Shown: piece after piece, positions 17,183-26,835 of the stretch | How positions within the stretch are numbered: position 1 is the stretch's first letter | Layout of the letters: the number at the start of each line of letters is the position of its first letter | From: an unicellular cyanobacterium SU3 | GTDB lineage: Bacteria > Cyanobacteriota > Cyanobacteriia > Cyanobacteriales > Microcystaceae | Assembly (NCBI GenBank): GCA_002172675.1 | Contig: NETF01000208.1 | Span: 46,520-110,519 of the forward strand | DNA length: 64,000 bases | Reading direction: 5' to 3' | Translations under genes and position numbers: made by a program | The notes under the pieces: model-generated | The model's database searches: none | Told to the model about the DNA's origin: nothing | Seen by the model: the letters and a program-made list of their open reading frames with translations, nothing else

Positions 17183-19984
17183 ATGCTTAAAGCCCTATTT
17201 GGTGATCCTAATACCCGCAAAATCAAAAAACTACAACCCATCGTTGCGGAAATAAACTTACTCGAAGAAGATATTCAGCACTTATCCGACGAACAACTCA
17301 AGGAAAAAACCGTTGAATTTCGGGAAATGCTCGATAAAGCTGACAATGATGAAGAATTAGAGGATATTTTAGACGAAATTCTCCCGGAAGCCTTTGCCGT
17401 AGTCAGAGAAGCCGCCAAACGAGTCTTAGGAATGCGTCACTTTGACGTACAGTTAATGGGGGGAATGGTACTCCATCAAGGACAAATTGCTGAGATGAAA
17501 ACAGGGGAAGGAAAAACCCTTGTAGCTACTCTTCCAGCTTATCTCAATGGACTAACCGGGCGAGGGGTTCATATTGTTACCGTTAACGACTATTTAGCCC
17601 GTCGGGACGCAGAATGGATGGGACAGGTGCATCGTTTCCTAGGATTAACCGTCGGACTCATTCAGTCAGGAATGAACCCAGAAGAACGCAAGAAAAACTA
17701 CGCCTGTGACGTTACCTATACCACCAACAGTGAACTCGGATTCGACTATTTACGGGACAATATGGCCACTGCTATGGCAGAAGTAGTACAACGCCCCCCG
17801 AATTTTTGCATCATTGACGAAGTTGACTCTATTTTAATTGACGAAGCTCGTACCCCCCTAATTATTTCAGGTCAAGTCGAAAGACCCACCGAAAAATATA
17901 TTAAAGCAGCCGAAATTGCTAAAAAACTAGAAATGCAAGAAGACGAAGAAGATCCCAAAGATTACGAAGTGGACGAAAAAGCCCGCAACGTATTAATGAC
18001 CGATCAAGGATTTGAAAAAGCAGAACAACTCTTAGGGGTGGGTGACTTATACGATCAAGAAAACCCCTGGGCCCATTATATTTTTAACGCCATCAAAGCC
18101 AAAGAATTATTCACCAAAGATGTGAATTACATCGTTAAAAATAAAGAAGTGGTCATCGTCGATGAATTTACCGGCCGTGTTTTAGCAGGAAGGCGTTGGA
18201 GTGATGGCCTTCACCAAGCGATCGAAGCCAAAGAAGGGGTTCCCATTCAACGAGAAACCCAAACCCTCGCCACCATTACCTATCAAAATTTCTTCTTGTT
18301 ATATAACAAGCTTTCAGGGATGACCGGAACAGCGAAAACAGAAGAAACCGAACTCGAAAAAGTCTATAACCTACAAGTCACCATCGTTCCTACCAACCGA
18401 CCTTCCCAAAGGTATGACTATCCTGACGTAGTTTATAAGACCGAACCCGCTAAATGGAAAGCCGTAGCCGCAGAAGTTGAAGAAATGCACCAACAAGGCC
18501 GGCCGATTCTCGTAGGAACCACCAGTGTAGAAAAATCCGAGGTCATCTCGGCACTGCTACAACAAAGTAATATCCCCCATAATATTCTCAACGCCCGACC
18601 CGAAAACGTCGAAAGAGAATCAGAAATTGTTGCCCAAGCAGGACGAAAAGGGGCTGTTACCATTGCCACTAACATGGCAGGACGAGGAACGGATATCATC
18701 TTGGGGGGTAACTCCGACTATATGGCCCGTCTAAAAATTCGCCAATACCTCATGCCACAAATTGTTATGCCAGAAGATGATAACCTCATGGCTGGGGGAA
18801 TGGGAGGCAATAACCGTCGTCCTCAAGGGTTTGGTCAGGATACTAAGAAGAAAAAATGGCAACCCTCGGCCGATATTTTCCCCACAGAATTATCCCCAGA
18901 AACCCAAAACATGATTAAAGACGCGGTTAAATTTGCTGTTGATGAATATGGACAGCAAAGCCTCTCAGAATTAGAAGCCGAAGAAAAGATCGCCATTGCT
19001 TCGGAAAATGCCCCCACAGAAGATCCTGTGATCGAAAAATTACGTCAAGTCTATAAAGCCATTCGCAAAGAATACGACGCATTTACAGACGCAGAACACG
19101 AAGAAGTGATCGAGTTGGGAGGACTTCATGTCATTGCGACAGAACGTCATGAGTCCCGCCGTATTGATAACCAGTTACGGGGACGGGCCGGAAGACAAGG
19201 AGATCCAGGGTCAACTAAATTTTTCCTTAGTTTAGAAGATAACTTATTAAGAATTTTTGGAGGCGATCGCGTGGCCGGATTAATGAATGCCTTCCGGGTT
19301 GAAGAAGATATGCCTATTGAGTCCAAAATGTTGACCCGTTCCCTAGAAGGGGCCCAGAAAAAAGTAGAAACCTTCTACTATGACACCCGTAAACAGGTGT
19401 TTGAATACGATGAGGTCATGAATAACCAAAGACGAGCTATTTATGCCGAACGTCGTCGGGTACTCGAAGGGTTAGACCTCAAAGAACAAGTTCTACAATA
19501 TGCTGAAAAGACAATGGATGAAATTGTAGATGCTTACGTTAACCCTGAGTTACCCCCCGAAGAATGGGATGTAGAAAACTTGGTTAGTAAAGTCAAAGAG
19601 TTTGTTTATCTCCTCGAAGATATCACCGCCAAAGACATGGAAGATATGACCGTAGCAGAGATGAAAATCTTCCTACACGAAGAAGTTCGTAAAGCTTACG
19701 ATATCAAAGAAGACCAAGTTGATAAGGTTCGTCCTGGTTTGATGCGAGAAGCCGAACGATTCTTTATTTTGCAACAGATAGATACCCTGTGGCGTGAACA
19801 TTTACAGTCAATGGACGCTTTACGGGAATCTATTGGTTTACGGGGTTATGGACAAAAAGACCCTCTCATTGAATATAAACAAGAAGGGTATGAGATGTTT
19901 TTAGAGATGATGATTGATATCCGTCGTAATGTCGTTTATTCTCTGTTCCAGTTCCAACCGCAAGGACAACCTCAAGCTGTTTAG
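17183..19984 (+). CDS. secA: Preprotein translocase ATPase SecA
   Basis: The 933-residue motor drives unfolded proteins through SecYEG in plasma and thylakoid membranes. The N-terminal helicase-like domain contains the P-loop MKTGEGKT near residue 100 and the Walker B segment [16 protein letters not shown]. Later are [10 protein letters not shown] and [12 protein letters not shown] of the second ATPase lobe, then the helical scaffold. The zinc-finger C-terminus of many bacterial SecA proteins is absent; the protein ends [10 protein letters not shown], as is usual in cyanobacteria. A palindromic hairpin repeat begins about 20 bases after the stop. Confidence 0.98.
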   Translation: MLKALFGDPNTRKIKKLQPIVAEINLLEEDIQHLSDEQLKEKTVEFREMLDKADNDEELEDILDEILPEAFAVVREAAKRVLGMRHFDVQLMGGMVLHQGQIAEMKTGEGKTLVATLPAYLNGLTGRGVHIVTVNDYLARRDAEWMGQVHRFLGLTVGLIQSGMNPEERKKNYACDVTYTTNSELGFDYLRDNMATAMAEVVQRPPNFCIIDEVDSILIDEARTPLIISGQVERPTEKYIKAAEIAKKLEMQEDEEDPKDYEVDEKARNVLMTDQGFEKAEQLLGVGDLYDQENPWAHYIFNAIKAKELFTKDVNYIVKNKEVVIVDEFTGRVLAGRRWSDGLHQAIEAKEGVPIQRETQTLATITYQNFFLLYNKLSGMTGTAKTEETELEKVYNLQVTIVPTNRPSQRYDYPDVVYKTEPAKWKAVAAEVEEMHQQGRPILVGTTSVEKSEVISALLQQSNIPHNILNARPENVERESEIVAQAGRKGAVTIATNMAGRGTDIILGGNSDYMARLKIRQYLMPQIVMPEDDNLMAGGMGGNNRRPQGFGQDTKKKKWQPSADIFPTELSPETQNMIKDAVKFAVDEYGQQSLSELEAEEKIAIASENAPTEDPVIEKLRQVYKAIRKEYDAFTDAEHEEVIELGGLHVIATERHESRRIDNQLRGRAGRQGDPGSTKFFLSLEDNLLRIFGGDRVAGLMNAFRVEEDMPIESKMLTRSLEGAQKKVETFYYDTRKQVFEYDEVMNNQRRAIYAERRRVLEGLDLKEQVLQYAEKTMDEIVDAYVNPELPPEEWDVENLVSKVKEFVYLLEDITAKDMEDMTVAEMKIFLHEEVRKAYDIKEDQVDKVRPGLMREAERFFILQQIDTLWREHLQSMDALRESIGLRGYGQKDPLIEYKQEGYEMFLEMMIDIRRNVVYSLFQFQPQGQPQAV

Positions 19985-20003
19985 AGAACACTTTTAAATT
20001 ACT

Positions 20004-20028
20004 GTAAGGTGGGCAATGCCCACCCTAC
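20004..20028. repeat. GGTGGGCAATGCCCACC palindrome after secA
   Basis: GTAAGGTGGGCAATGCCCACCCTAC is an 8-bp or longer hairpin beginning 20 bases after the secA stop. Near-identical units follow ftsH and clpB. It is probably a transcript-end or mRNA-stabilising element belonging to a dispersed repeat family. Confidence 0.65.
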
Positions 20029-20038
20029 TTTAAAAAAC

Positions 20039-20123
20039 GGAGAGGGTGGGATTCGAACCCACGTTGGCTATTAACCAAACCCGATTTCAAGTCGGGCGCG
20101 TTCGACCACTCTGCCACCTCTCC
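20039..20123 (-). tRNA. tRNA-Ser (anticodon UGA)
   Basis: Read on the minus strand, the 85-base sequence starts GGAGAGG and ends CCTCTCC, giving a 7-bp acceptor stem. It has the long variable arm of a serine tRNA, a GGTTCGAATCC T-arm and an anticodon stem CCCGA/TCGGG around the loop CTTGAAA, which puts UGA at positions 34-36. CCA is not encoded. It is convergent with secA. Confidence 0.95.
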
Positions 20124-20472
20124 TTTAGTTTATTGATCATTTTAGCAGAACTTGACGGCGCGTACAAGCTCCGCCGTTCAACGGCGGAGACAGCACCTCA
20201 CCCAAATTTTCTAATTTTTAATTTTCTTACCTAAATCCCTTAAAAAAACTTCGATCACAGATTTTTTTACGATATTTAGTATTGTTTACTATTACTTAAA
20301 ATGTCTTAATATAAAGGTCTTAAGATTATTTTTATTGGAATCAGAGATATAATTGAGTTAATAATTAAAACATGATACACAATAAAAATAGCTAAAACTA
20401 ACCCTTAGCAAACACCGTCCTGAGTAATATCAGACTTTAAAAATAATATTCATTGAAAACCCCTGAGTTTAA
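20124..20472. other. Intergenic region before metG
   Basis: It contains a GC-rich hairpin, CTCCGCCGT with ACGGCGGAG (20169-20189), without a T-run, then AT-rich sequence that should hold the metG promoter. No conserved T-box or other riboswitch was recognised. Confidence 0.5.
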
Positions 20473-22080
20473 ATGACAGCAGAAACAAAAAAGCCAAAAA
20501 AATTTGCTTTAACCACACCCTTATATTACGTGAATGGGGTTCCTCATATTGGTAGTGCCTATACCACTATTATTGCCGATGTCATAGCCCGTTATAAACG
20601 ATTGATAGGAGAAGACGTTCTCTTCATTACCGGAACCGATGAACATGGGCAGAAAATCCAACGAACCGCCCAAGAAAAAGGACTCCTACCCCAAGAGCAT
20701 TGCGATCAGATTGTCGGCAGTTTTCAAAAATTATGGCAACAATTAGATATTCAATATGATCGCTTTAGTCGCACAACGGCAACGAAACATGAAGGGATTG
20801 TTAAAGAATTCTTTGGGCGAGTTTGGGAAAATGGAGATATTTATCTAGCGCAACAACAAGGATGGTATTGTGTCGGGTGTGAAGAATTTAAAGAAAAACG
20901 GGAATTATTAGAAGACGGTTGTTGCCCTCTGCATCCCAACAAAAAAGCAGAATGGCGAGACGAAGAGAATTATTTCTTTAAATTGTCAAAATACCAAAGT
21001 CAATTAGAAGAACTCTACGCTAAAAACCCTCAATTTATTGAACCCGAAAGCCGTCGCAACGAGATTCTGAACTTTGTGAATCAAGGCTTACAAGACTTTT
21101 CCATATCCCGCGTCAACCTAGAGTGGGGCTTTCCTATTCCCAAAGACCCGAACCATACCATTTATGTGTGGTTTGATGCCCTTTTGGGTTATGTGACAGC
21201 CCTACTTAAACCAGAGGAGGAACCAACCCTAGACAATGCCTTATCGGAGTGGTGGCCAATTAATTTACACTTAATCGGTAAAGATATTTTGCGCTTCCAT
21301 GCCATCTATTGGCCAGCCATGTTAATGTCAGCAAACTTACCTTTGCCTGGGCAGATTTTTGGTCATGGTTTTTTAACAAAAGATGGACAAAAAATGGGCA
21401 AAAGCCTAGGAAACACATTAGATCCCTTTGACCTAGTGGATAAATACGGTTCCGACGCAGTGCGCTACTATTTCTTAAAAGAGATAGAATGTGGAAAAGA
21501 TGGTGATTTTAACGAAACTCGTTTTGTTAATATTCTGAACGCCGATCTCGCTAACGATTTAGGGAATTTGCTCAATCGAACCCTAGGAATGACTCAAAAA
21601 TATTGTCAAGGGTCATTACCTTCGATCACAGCCAGCGAATTACCCCAAGACCATCCCCTAAAAACCATAGGCTTGAGCTTAGGGGAAAAAGCAATCAAAG
21701 CCTATGAAAAGCTCAAATTCAATGAGGGATGTGAGGAAATTTTAACCTTAATTCGAGCAGGGAACAAATTTATCGATGAACAGGCTCCCTGGCGTTTGTT
21801 TAAAGAAGGAAAGCAGGCCGAAGTAGAAAAGATTTTGTATGCAGTGTTAGAATCAGTGCGTCTAGCTGCTTATTTGTTAGCTCCTATTATTCCTAATTTG
21901 AGTGGCAAAATCTACCAACAACTAGGGTTTTCTGTCGACTTTAATCAAAGCGATCGCTTGAATGAAGTGGTTCCTTTTGCTCACCATAGTCAATGGGGGA
22001 AACTAGCGGTTAATCAAGGGCTAGCTAAACCGCAGCCCATCTTTGCTAAACTAGATTTTCCCTCAGAAGATAACCCTTAA
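20473..22080 (+). CDS. metG: Methionyl-tRNA synthetase
   Basis: The 535-residue class I synthetase charges tRNA-Met. It has the HIGH-type motif in VPHIGSAY and the second catalytic loop as GQKMGKSLGN near residue 306, with Gly where KMSKS has Ser. The connecting domain contains a zinc-type CVGC pair and a further CC segment. The C-terminal EMAPII-like tRNA-binding domain of longer enzymes is absent, giving the short form usual in cyanobacteria. Confidence 0.97.
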   Translation: MTAETKKPKKFALTTPLYYVNGVPHIGSAYTTIIADVIARYKRLIGEDVLFITGTDEHGQKIQRTAQEKGLLPQEHCDQIVGSFQKLWQQLDIQYDRFSRTTATKHEGIVKEFFGRVWENGDIYLAQQQGWYCVGCEEFKEKRELLEDGCCPLHPNKKAEWRDEENYFFKLSKYQSQLEELYAKNPQFIEPESRRNEILNFVNQGLQDFSISRVNLEWGFPIPKDPNHTIYVWFDALLGYVTALLKPEEEPTLDNALSEWWPINLHLIGKDILRFHAIYWPAMLMSANLPLPGQIFGHGFLTKDGQKMGKSLGNTLDPFDLVDKYGSDAVRYYFLKEIECGKDGDFNETRFVNILNADLANDLGNLLNRTLGMTQKYCQGSLPSITASELPQDHPLKTIGLSLGEKAIKAYEKLKFNEGCEEILTLIRAGNKFIDEQAPWRLFKEGKQAEVEKILYAVLESVRLAAYLLAPIIPNLSGKIYQQLGFSVDFNQSDRLNEVVPFAHHSQWGKLAVNQGLAKPQPIFAKLDFPSEDNP

Positions 22081-22137
22081 CAACTGAAAAAATTAACATT
22101 TTTTCTATTTTTGTATTGAAAACAACCACTATTTACA

Positions 22138-22815
22138 ATGAAATACAAACCCGAACTCACAAATAACTTTCATACTCCGTCCTTTTTCGACGAGCAAAGA
22201 GGCTTATCAGCAATGTATGATGACTTTGAAGATGATTCAATTTTTTCCCCTGAACAAGTCTTAGAAAATCGTGGTAGAGTTGCAATTTTTATTGATGGAT
22301 CGAATCTATTTTACGCTGCATTACAATTAGGCATTGAAATTGATTATACTAAGCTACTTTATCGTTTAACCGAAGGATCTCGCCTCCTGAGAGCGTTTTT
22401 CTATACAGGAGTCGACCGCACTAATGAAAAACAACAAGGCTTCTTATTGTGGATGAGACGCAATGGTTATCGTGTCATTGCCAAAGACTTAGTACAATTG
22501 CCTGATGGCTCGAAAAAAGCGAATTTAGACGTAGAAATTGCGGTAGACTTAATGGCATTAGTGGGTTCTTATGACACCGCTATTATTGTGAGTGGCGATG
22601 GAGACTTAGCCTATGCGGCTGACTCCGTTAGTTATCGCGGGGCCCGCATTGAAGTGGTCAGTTTACGATCAATGACTAGCGATAGTTTAATTAATGTCGC
22701 TGATCGTTACATCGATCTTGATCAAATTAAAGAAGATATTCAAAAAACCCGAAAGCCTAACATATCCTATAACAGTTACTCTAGTGTCGGCATGGTGGAG
22801 CAAAATAACCCTTAA
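22138..22815 (+). CDS. labA: NYN-domain protein of the LabA family
   Basis: The 225-residue protein has a NYN (PIN-like) domain starting at about residue 50: RVAIFIDGSNLFYAA, KANLDVEIAVDLM and IIVSGDGDLAYAA carry the conserved acidic residues, followed by IEVVSLRS. LabA of Synechococcus elongatus is needed for negative feedback of KaiC on clock output; the name here rests on family resemblance. An internal ATG at 22213 (MYDDFEDDS) is an alternative start, and the first 25 residues look unconserved. It lies 57 bp after metG and could be cotranscribed. Confidence 0.8.
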   Translation: MKYKPELTNNFHTPSFFDEQRGLSAMYDDFEDDSIFSPEQVLENRGRVAIFIDGSNLFYAALQLGIEIDYTKLLYRLTEGSRLLRAFFYTGVDRTNEKQQGFLLWMRRNGYRVIAKDLVQLPDGSKKANLDVEIAVDLMALVGSYDTAIIVSGDGDLAYAADSVSYRGARIEVVSLRSMTSDSLINVADRYIDLDQIKEDIQKTRKPNISYNSYSSVGMVEQNNP

Positions 22816-22896
22816 ACTAGGACAAAAAGAAAAGTAGGAAGACCACGAAGATAATACAATTAATTATTTCTGGATGCTTCCTACACCCTAGTTTTT

Positions 22897-24432
22897 CTAA
22901 AAGATACGATGGAGATATTGGCAAAGAGTTCCCGCATTGACCCCTAACTCGGTGCGTTCTTGGGCTGCTAAAATCCCTGCTTGAGCGTGCCACCAGGCCG
23001 CCGTTGCTACCATAGTATCTAACGGATGGTTCACGAGGATATTTTGAGCGAGTAATCCACCAATTAACCCCGTTAATACATCCCCACTGCCTCCCCTAGC
23101 TAAAGCCGGGGTACTTTGGGGGATGATCCAAATTTTGCCTTGAGGGTTCGCAATAATTGTTCTTGCCCCTTTTAATAAAATAATGGCTCCTGTTTGATGA
23201 GCAGCCGTTTTCGCTGCGCTAATTCGATCCTTTTCGGGGTGACGGATATCAGGAAAGAGACGTTTAAATTCTCCTAAATGGGGAGTTAACACGGTTGTTG
23301 CCTGACGTTTTTCTAAGCTTTTTACTGTTCCCAGTTGAGCCAGAATATTCAGTGCATCCGCATCTAACACGATAGGACATTCTGCCTCTAACACCTTAGC
23401 CACCACCTCAGTTCCTTCTCTGGTTAACCCTGGACCACAGGCAATGATATCATAGGAATCGAAGTCTGTTGCAAGTGGGGGCAATGAGGCAACGGCCCCC
23501 TTTTCCGACTCCGGACAATCAATAATTAAACCATCAGGAATTTGACTCACTAACAAGGGTTTGAGAGACTCAGGAACTGCAACGGATAACATCCCGACAC
23601 CACTTCCTTGGGCTCCTAACCCTGTGAGAATCGTACCCCCAGCATAACGACGAGACCCACAGATAAGCAATAAATGTCCCTGTTGATATTTGTGAGTCAC
23701 TTGAGGACGGGGTAAGGGTAAAAACTCTAGTGCTAGGGTTTTGGTTAATAATTCTATGGGGACGGGTTGAGAAATAGTTGACCACACCTCTCGAACCGAA
23801 ACACCAAAATCAATTTTTTCTATTTCGCCGAGATAAGCTAACGCTTGATCTTGAAAATAAGCCGCTTTCCATAAACCCAAACAGAGACTATGAGTTGCTT
23901 TAACGGCGGTTCCTAAGACTTCTCCTGTGTCTGTGTGTAACCCAGAGGGAATATCAATACTTACCACAGGGATAGGCCACTCATTGAGGCGGTCAACATC
24001 CATAGCCAGATTACCAGAAAGCGATCGCGTTAATCCAAACCCAAATAAACCGTCAATGATTAATTGACAAGTGCATAAAGATTCAACATCATCGTAGTAA
24101 GGAATACCTAAACTTTTAGCATAATTAGCGTGTTGTTGCGGTAAGGGTTTCAATTTTTCTAGGGGACGATATAAACTAACTTCGTACCCTTGCAAATGTA
24201 ATTCTCTGGCAATGACTAAAGCATCACCTCCATTATGCCCTGGACCGACTAATACACCGACTTTAGAGGTGGTTTTGAGGGGATAAAGCTGTTGAATGCG
24301 GTGAGACATCATTAAAGCGGCTTTTTCCATTAAAGCAGCCACAGGCATACCGGCTGCAAATAGTCTCTGTTCAATGTTAGCCATTTGTTCTGCTGTCACC
24401 ACAACAGAATCGAGTTCTTGTCTAGGTTGCAT
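22897..24432 (-). CDS. nnr: Bifunctional NAD(P)H-hydrate epimerase/dehydratase
   Basis: The 511-residue fusion repairs hydrated NADH and NADPH. The N-terminal half (about 1-215) is the YjeF-type epimerase with VGPGHNGGDALVIAREL. The C-terminal half (about 230-511) is the ribokinase-like ADP/ATP-dependent dehydratase, with GPGLTREG, DADALNIL, TPHLGEFKRL and the phosphate-binding ARGGSGDVLTGLIGG. Length and domain order are normal. It is convergent with labA, and its ATG is about 150 bp from the divergent furC/perR gene. Confidence 0.95.
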   Translation of the reverse strand: MQPRQELDSVVVTAEQMANIEQRLFAAGMPVAALMEKAALMMSHRIQQLYPLKTTSKVGVLVGPGHNGGDALVIARELHLQGYEVSLYRPLEKLKPLPQQHANYAKSLGIPYYDDVESLCTCQLIIDGLFGFGLTRSLSGNLAMDVDRLNEWPIPVVSIDIPSGLHTDTGEVLGTAVKATHSLCLGLWKAAYFQDQALAYLGEIEKIDFGVSVREVWSTISQPVPIELLTKTLALEFLPLPRPQVTHKYQQGHLLLICGSRRYAGGTILTGLGAQGSGVGMLSVAVPESLKPLLVSQIPDGLIIDCPESEKGAVASLPPLATDFDSYDIIACGPGLTREGTEVVAKVLEAECPIVLDADALNILAQLGTVKSLEKRQATTVLTPHLGEFKRLFPDIRHPEKDRISAAKTAAHQTGAIILLKGARTIIANPQGKIWIIPQSTPALARGGSGDVLTGLIGGLLAQNILVNHPLDTMVATAAWWHAQAGILAAQERTELGVNAGTLCQYLHRIF

Positions 24433-24584
24433 AGATATCTTTTCTTAGTTTAAATTCTTGTATAGATTGTAAGGAAGGCGTGAAGCGATCGCATATCTTA
24501 AGATTGGATTTTTCAATAGACAGTGATCAATAATATAAGCTAAATTGGTAACGAGTATGTATAAGTTCAACCCATTCACATCTC

Positions 24585-25058
24585 ATGAAGGAAACACTAG
24601 AAGAAACTCCAAAAATCCATTCTTTAGAGGATGCGTTACATCGGTGTCAATGTCTAGGTATGCGTATTAGTCGTCAACGTCGCTATATTTTAGAGTTGTT
24701 GTGGAAAACCCAAGAACATCTATCAGCAAGAGAAATTTATAATCGTCTCAGTCAAAACGGTAAAAATGTCGGCCATACCTCAGTTTATCAAAACCTCGAA
24801 GCTTTATCGAGTCAGGGGATTATCGAATGTTTAGAACGATGTGATGGACGACTGTATGGAACTATTACCGACTCCCATAGTCATGTTAACTGTTTAGATA
24901 CTCAGCAAATTATCGACGTTCATGTTGAGCTTCCCTCGGACCTAATTGAACAAATAGAAGCCCAAACAGGAATGACTATCACTGACTATCGTATTGACTT
25001 TTATGGCCATAAACAACCAGAACCGTCTAAACTAAATGAGACGTTAAGTAAGCCTTAA
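24585..25058 (+). CDS. perR: Fur-family peroxide regulator, FurC/PerR type
   Basis: The 157-residue winged-helix regulator has SLEDALHRCQCLGMRISRQR and HTSVYQNLEALSSQGIIE, matching the cyanobacterial FurC/PerR subgroup as I remember it. It lacks the two CxxC zinc pairs of FurA, keeping only SHSHVNCLDT. That subgroup represses peroxide-defence genes until oxidised. It is distinct from the fur gene at 6.1-6.6 kb. The DUF3685 gene starts 15 bases after its stop, so the two are probably one transcript. Confidence 0.8.
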   Translation: MKETLEETPKIHSLEDALHRCQCLGMRISRQRRYILELLWKTQEHLSAREIYNRLSQNGKNVGHTSVYQNLEALSSQGIIECLERCDGRLYGTITDSHSHVNCLDTQQIIDVHVELPSDLIEQIEAQTGMTITDYRIDFYGHKQPEPSKLNETLSKP

Positions 25059-25072
25059 TTTGTGGAACTTTT

Positions 25073-26752
25073 GTGAGCGATCGCCTTATATCTCTTCTAT
25101 TTGTAGATCAAGATGCCATTTTTCGCTTAGGACTCGCAACCATCTTAAGCAATTATCCTCAGTGGGAAATTATCGACCAAACCGATAACTTAACAGACGC
25201 TTTAACCCAGTTGTCTAATAATCAAGTTGATTTAATTACGTTAGATCCGAACTTAAGGGATGAGACGTTAACCGTTGAAGCATTTTATCAACAAATCAAA
25301 GAAATTTCCCCTCAGACTAAAGTCTGTTTATTGAGTTACGATTTAAGTTGGGAACAACAGCAAGAATTTAGAGAAATAGGGATTGAAGGATATTGTCATA
25401 AAGGAGACATTATAGAGGTTTTATTAGAAAACTGGCAAAAAATAATCGAAGGGGAAATCGTTTGGCCTGTTATTAGTTCCAGTCAATTATCTGAACTTGA
25501 CCGAGTAATTCCTAAAAGAAATTGGCTGTCTAAAGTCAGAAAGTCAGGGATTGAACAAATTAATAAAAACTTGCAATTAATCCATGAAAATCTTAAAAAT
25601 CATCCGAGATCTACATGGGATAAAATTTTTTGGCAGGGGAGAAAAAGAGAGTTATTAACGGCTCGTTGGTTAGTTGAACAATTGTTGCCAGTGGATGTTA
25701 TTGTTGTCCCTTCTCCAAAAACAAACTCTCAAATAATGAGGACAAATAATTTAAGTTCTATCGGAACATTAGTGGCAACGGGAGAATGGTTGACTATTTT
25801 TCAAAAAACGAATGACAAGCTTGAAAATGATCTGAAAAATTTAACTGAATTTCTTCTCGAAATTGATATTTTAAAACCTGAAAAAAAACAAGAAATATTG
25901 ACTTTAGTCTTAAAACAGTTTGAAAGAATCATTAGTGATTTTAAATTTATTGAGACAAAAAGTATGCAAAAGTCAAGAAATCGCTTATCTATTTTAGAAA
26001 GATTATGGCGAGAATCAGCCTTAATTTTTTTAAGTAAATATTGTCTGAATGAACAACAAATATCCTTAGAAGATATGGAAATTTTAGTAGAAGAAAACGA
26101 AGAATTAGTGTCTAGTGAAATTTTACAAAAGATTCCTTGTTTTCCAGAACTATTTGATTACATCGTTTTAAATAATGAATTAGAAACTCAAGAAAACAAT
26201 CAAGCTAATTTATCACCAGAAAAGAAAAAAGAGACAATTTTACACAACGTTATTATTCAAGTGGCTAACGGTATTATTGCTTTAATCTTAAATTATTTTT
26301 CAAACAATGAAGAAGTCAAAAAAAACTTATATAATATAGAGATGGCATCATCGAGAGAGATTGCAAAATTTAGGAATCGTCTCGCCTGGGAATATAGAAA
26401 GAAAGAATATTGGCAAGAACCTAAAAATATTTTTGAAAGTCAATATCGACTTTTTTTCTTCACCGAAGAAGGCATCGATTGCACTTTTGTATATTATCCC
26501 CGTCAACGAGAACTAGAAAGCTTGAGGGGACTGCGTTGGACTGTGACCATTCTTCTAGAAATTAGAGATGCGATTTCCCCATTGCTACGCTCTTTGGTAG
26601 GAACCGTGGGAACCACCTTGGTCTACATTTTAACCCAAGTGATTGGCCGAGCCATTGGATTAGTGGGTAAAGGCATTTTACAAGGAATTGGCAATAGTCT
26701 TTCAGAAAGAGACTACCCTAACAAACCCAGAAAACAAAATTCAAAATCCTAA
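25073..26752 (+). CDS. Receiver domain fused to DUF3685 (Ycf55-like)
   Basis: The 559-residue protein starts at a GTG overlapping a HIP1 site. Residues 1-125 form a response-regulator receiver: acidic VDQD, the likely phospho-acceptor in LITLDPNL, Ser in LLSYD and Lys in GYCHKGD. The remaining 430 residues are a long helical domain of the DUF3685 type, related to plastid Ycf55, ending in a glycine-rich hydrophobic stretch (VGTVGTTLVYILTQVIGRAIG). There is no DNA-binding helix-turn-helix, so output is probably not direct transcription control. It follows furC/perR by 15 bases, suggesting a link to redox signalling. Function is unknown. Confidence 0.75.
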   Translation: MSDRLISLLFVDQDAIFRLGLATILSNYPQWEIIDQTDNLTDALTQLSNNQVDLITLDPNLRDETLTVEAFYQQIKEISPQTKVCLLSYDLSWEQQQEFREIGIEGYCHKGDIIEVLLENWQKIIEGEIVWPVISSSQLSELDRVIPKRNWLSKVRKSGIEQINKNLQLIHENLKNHPRSTWDKIFWQGRKRELLTARWLVEQLLPVDVIVVPSPKTNSQIMRTNNLSSIGTLVATGEWLTIFQKTNDKLENDLKNLTEFLLEIDILKPEKKQEILTLVLKQFERIISDFKFIETKSMQKSRNRLSILERLWRESALIFLSKYCLNEQQISLEDMEILVEENEELVSSEILQKIPCFPELFDYIVLNNELETQENNQANLSPEKKKETILHNVIIQVANGIIALILNYFSNNEEVKKNLYNIEMASSREIAKFRNRLAWEYRKKEYWQEPKNIFESQYRLFFFTEEGIDCTFVYYPRQRELESLRGLRWTVTILLEIRDAISPLLRSLVGTVGTTLVYILTQVIGRAIGLVGKGILQGIGNSLSERDYPNKPRKQNSKS

Positions 26753-26835
26753 ATCAGGGTCAGAACACTCCCCTAGATGCTGCTTCATCGTTCATAATAA
26801 AAATAAAGAGTCATTTTTCTAACAACTAACTGGTT

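Noticed and set aside
20169..20189. Terminator for the tRNA or metG region
   Set aside because: The hairpin has no T-run on either strand.
20046..20234. 62-residue plus-strand ORF with MGFEPT start
   Set aside because: It reads through the antisense of the tRNA-Ser gene and has no independent support.
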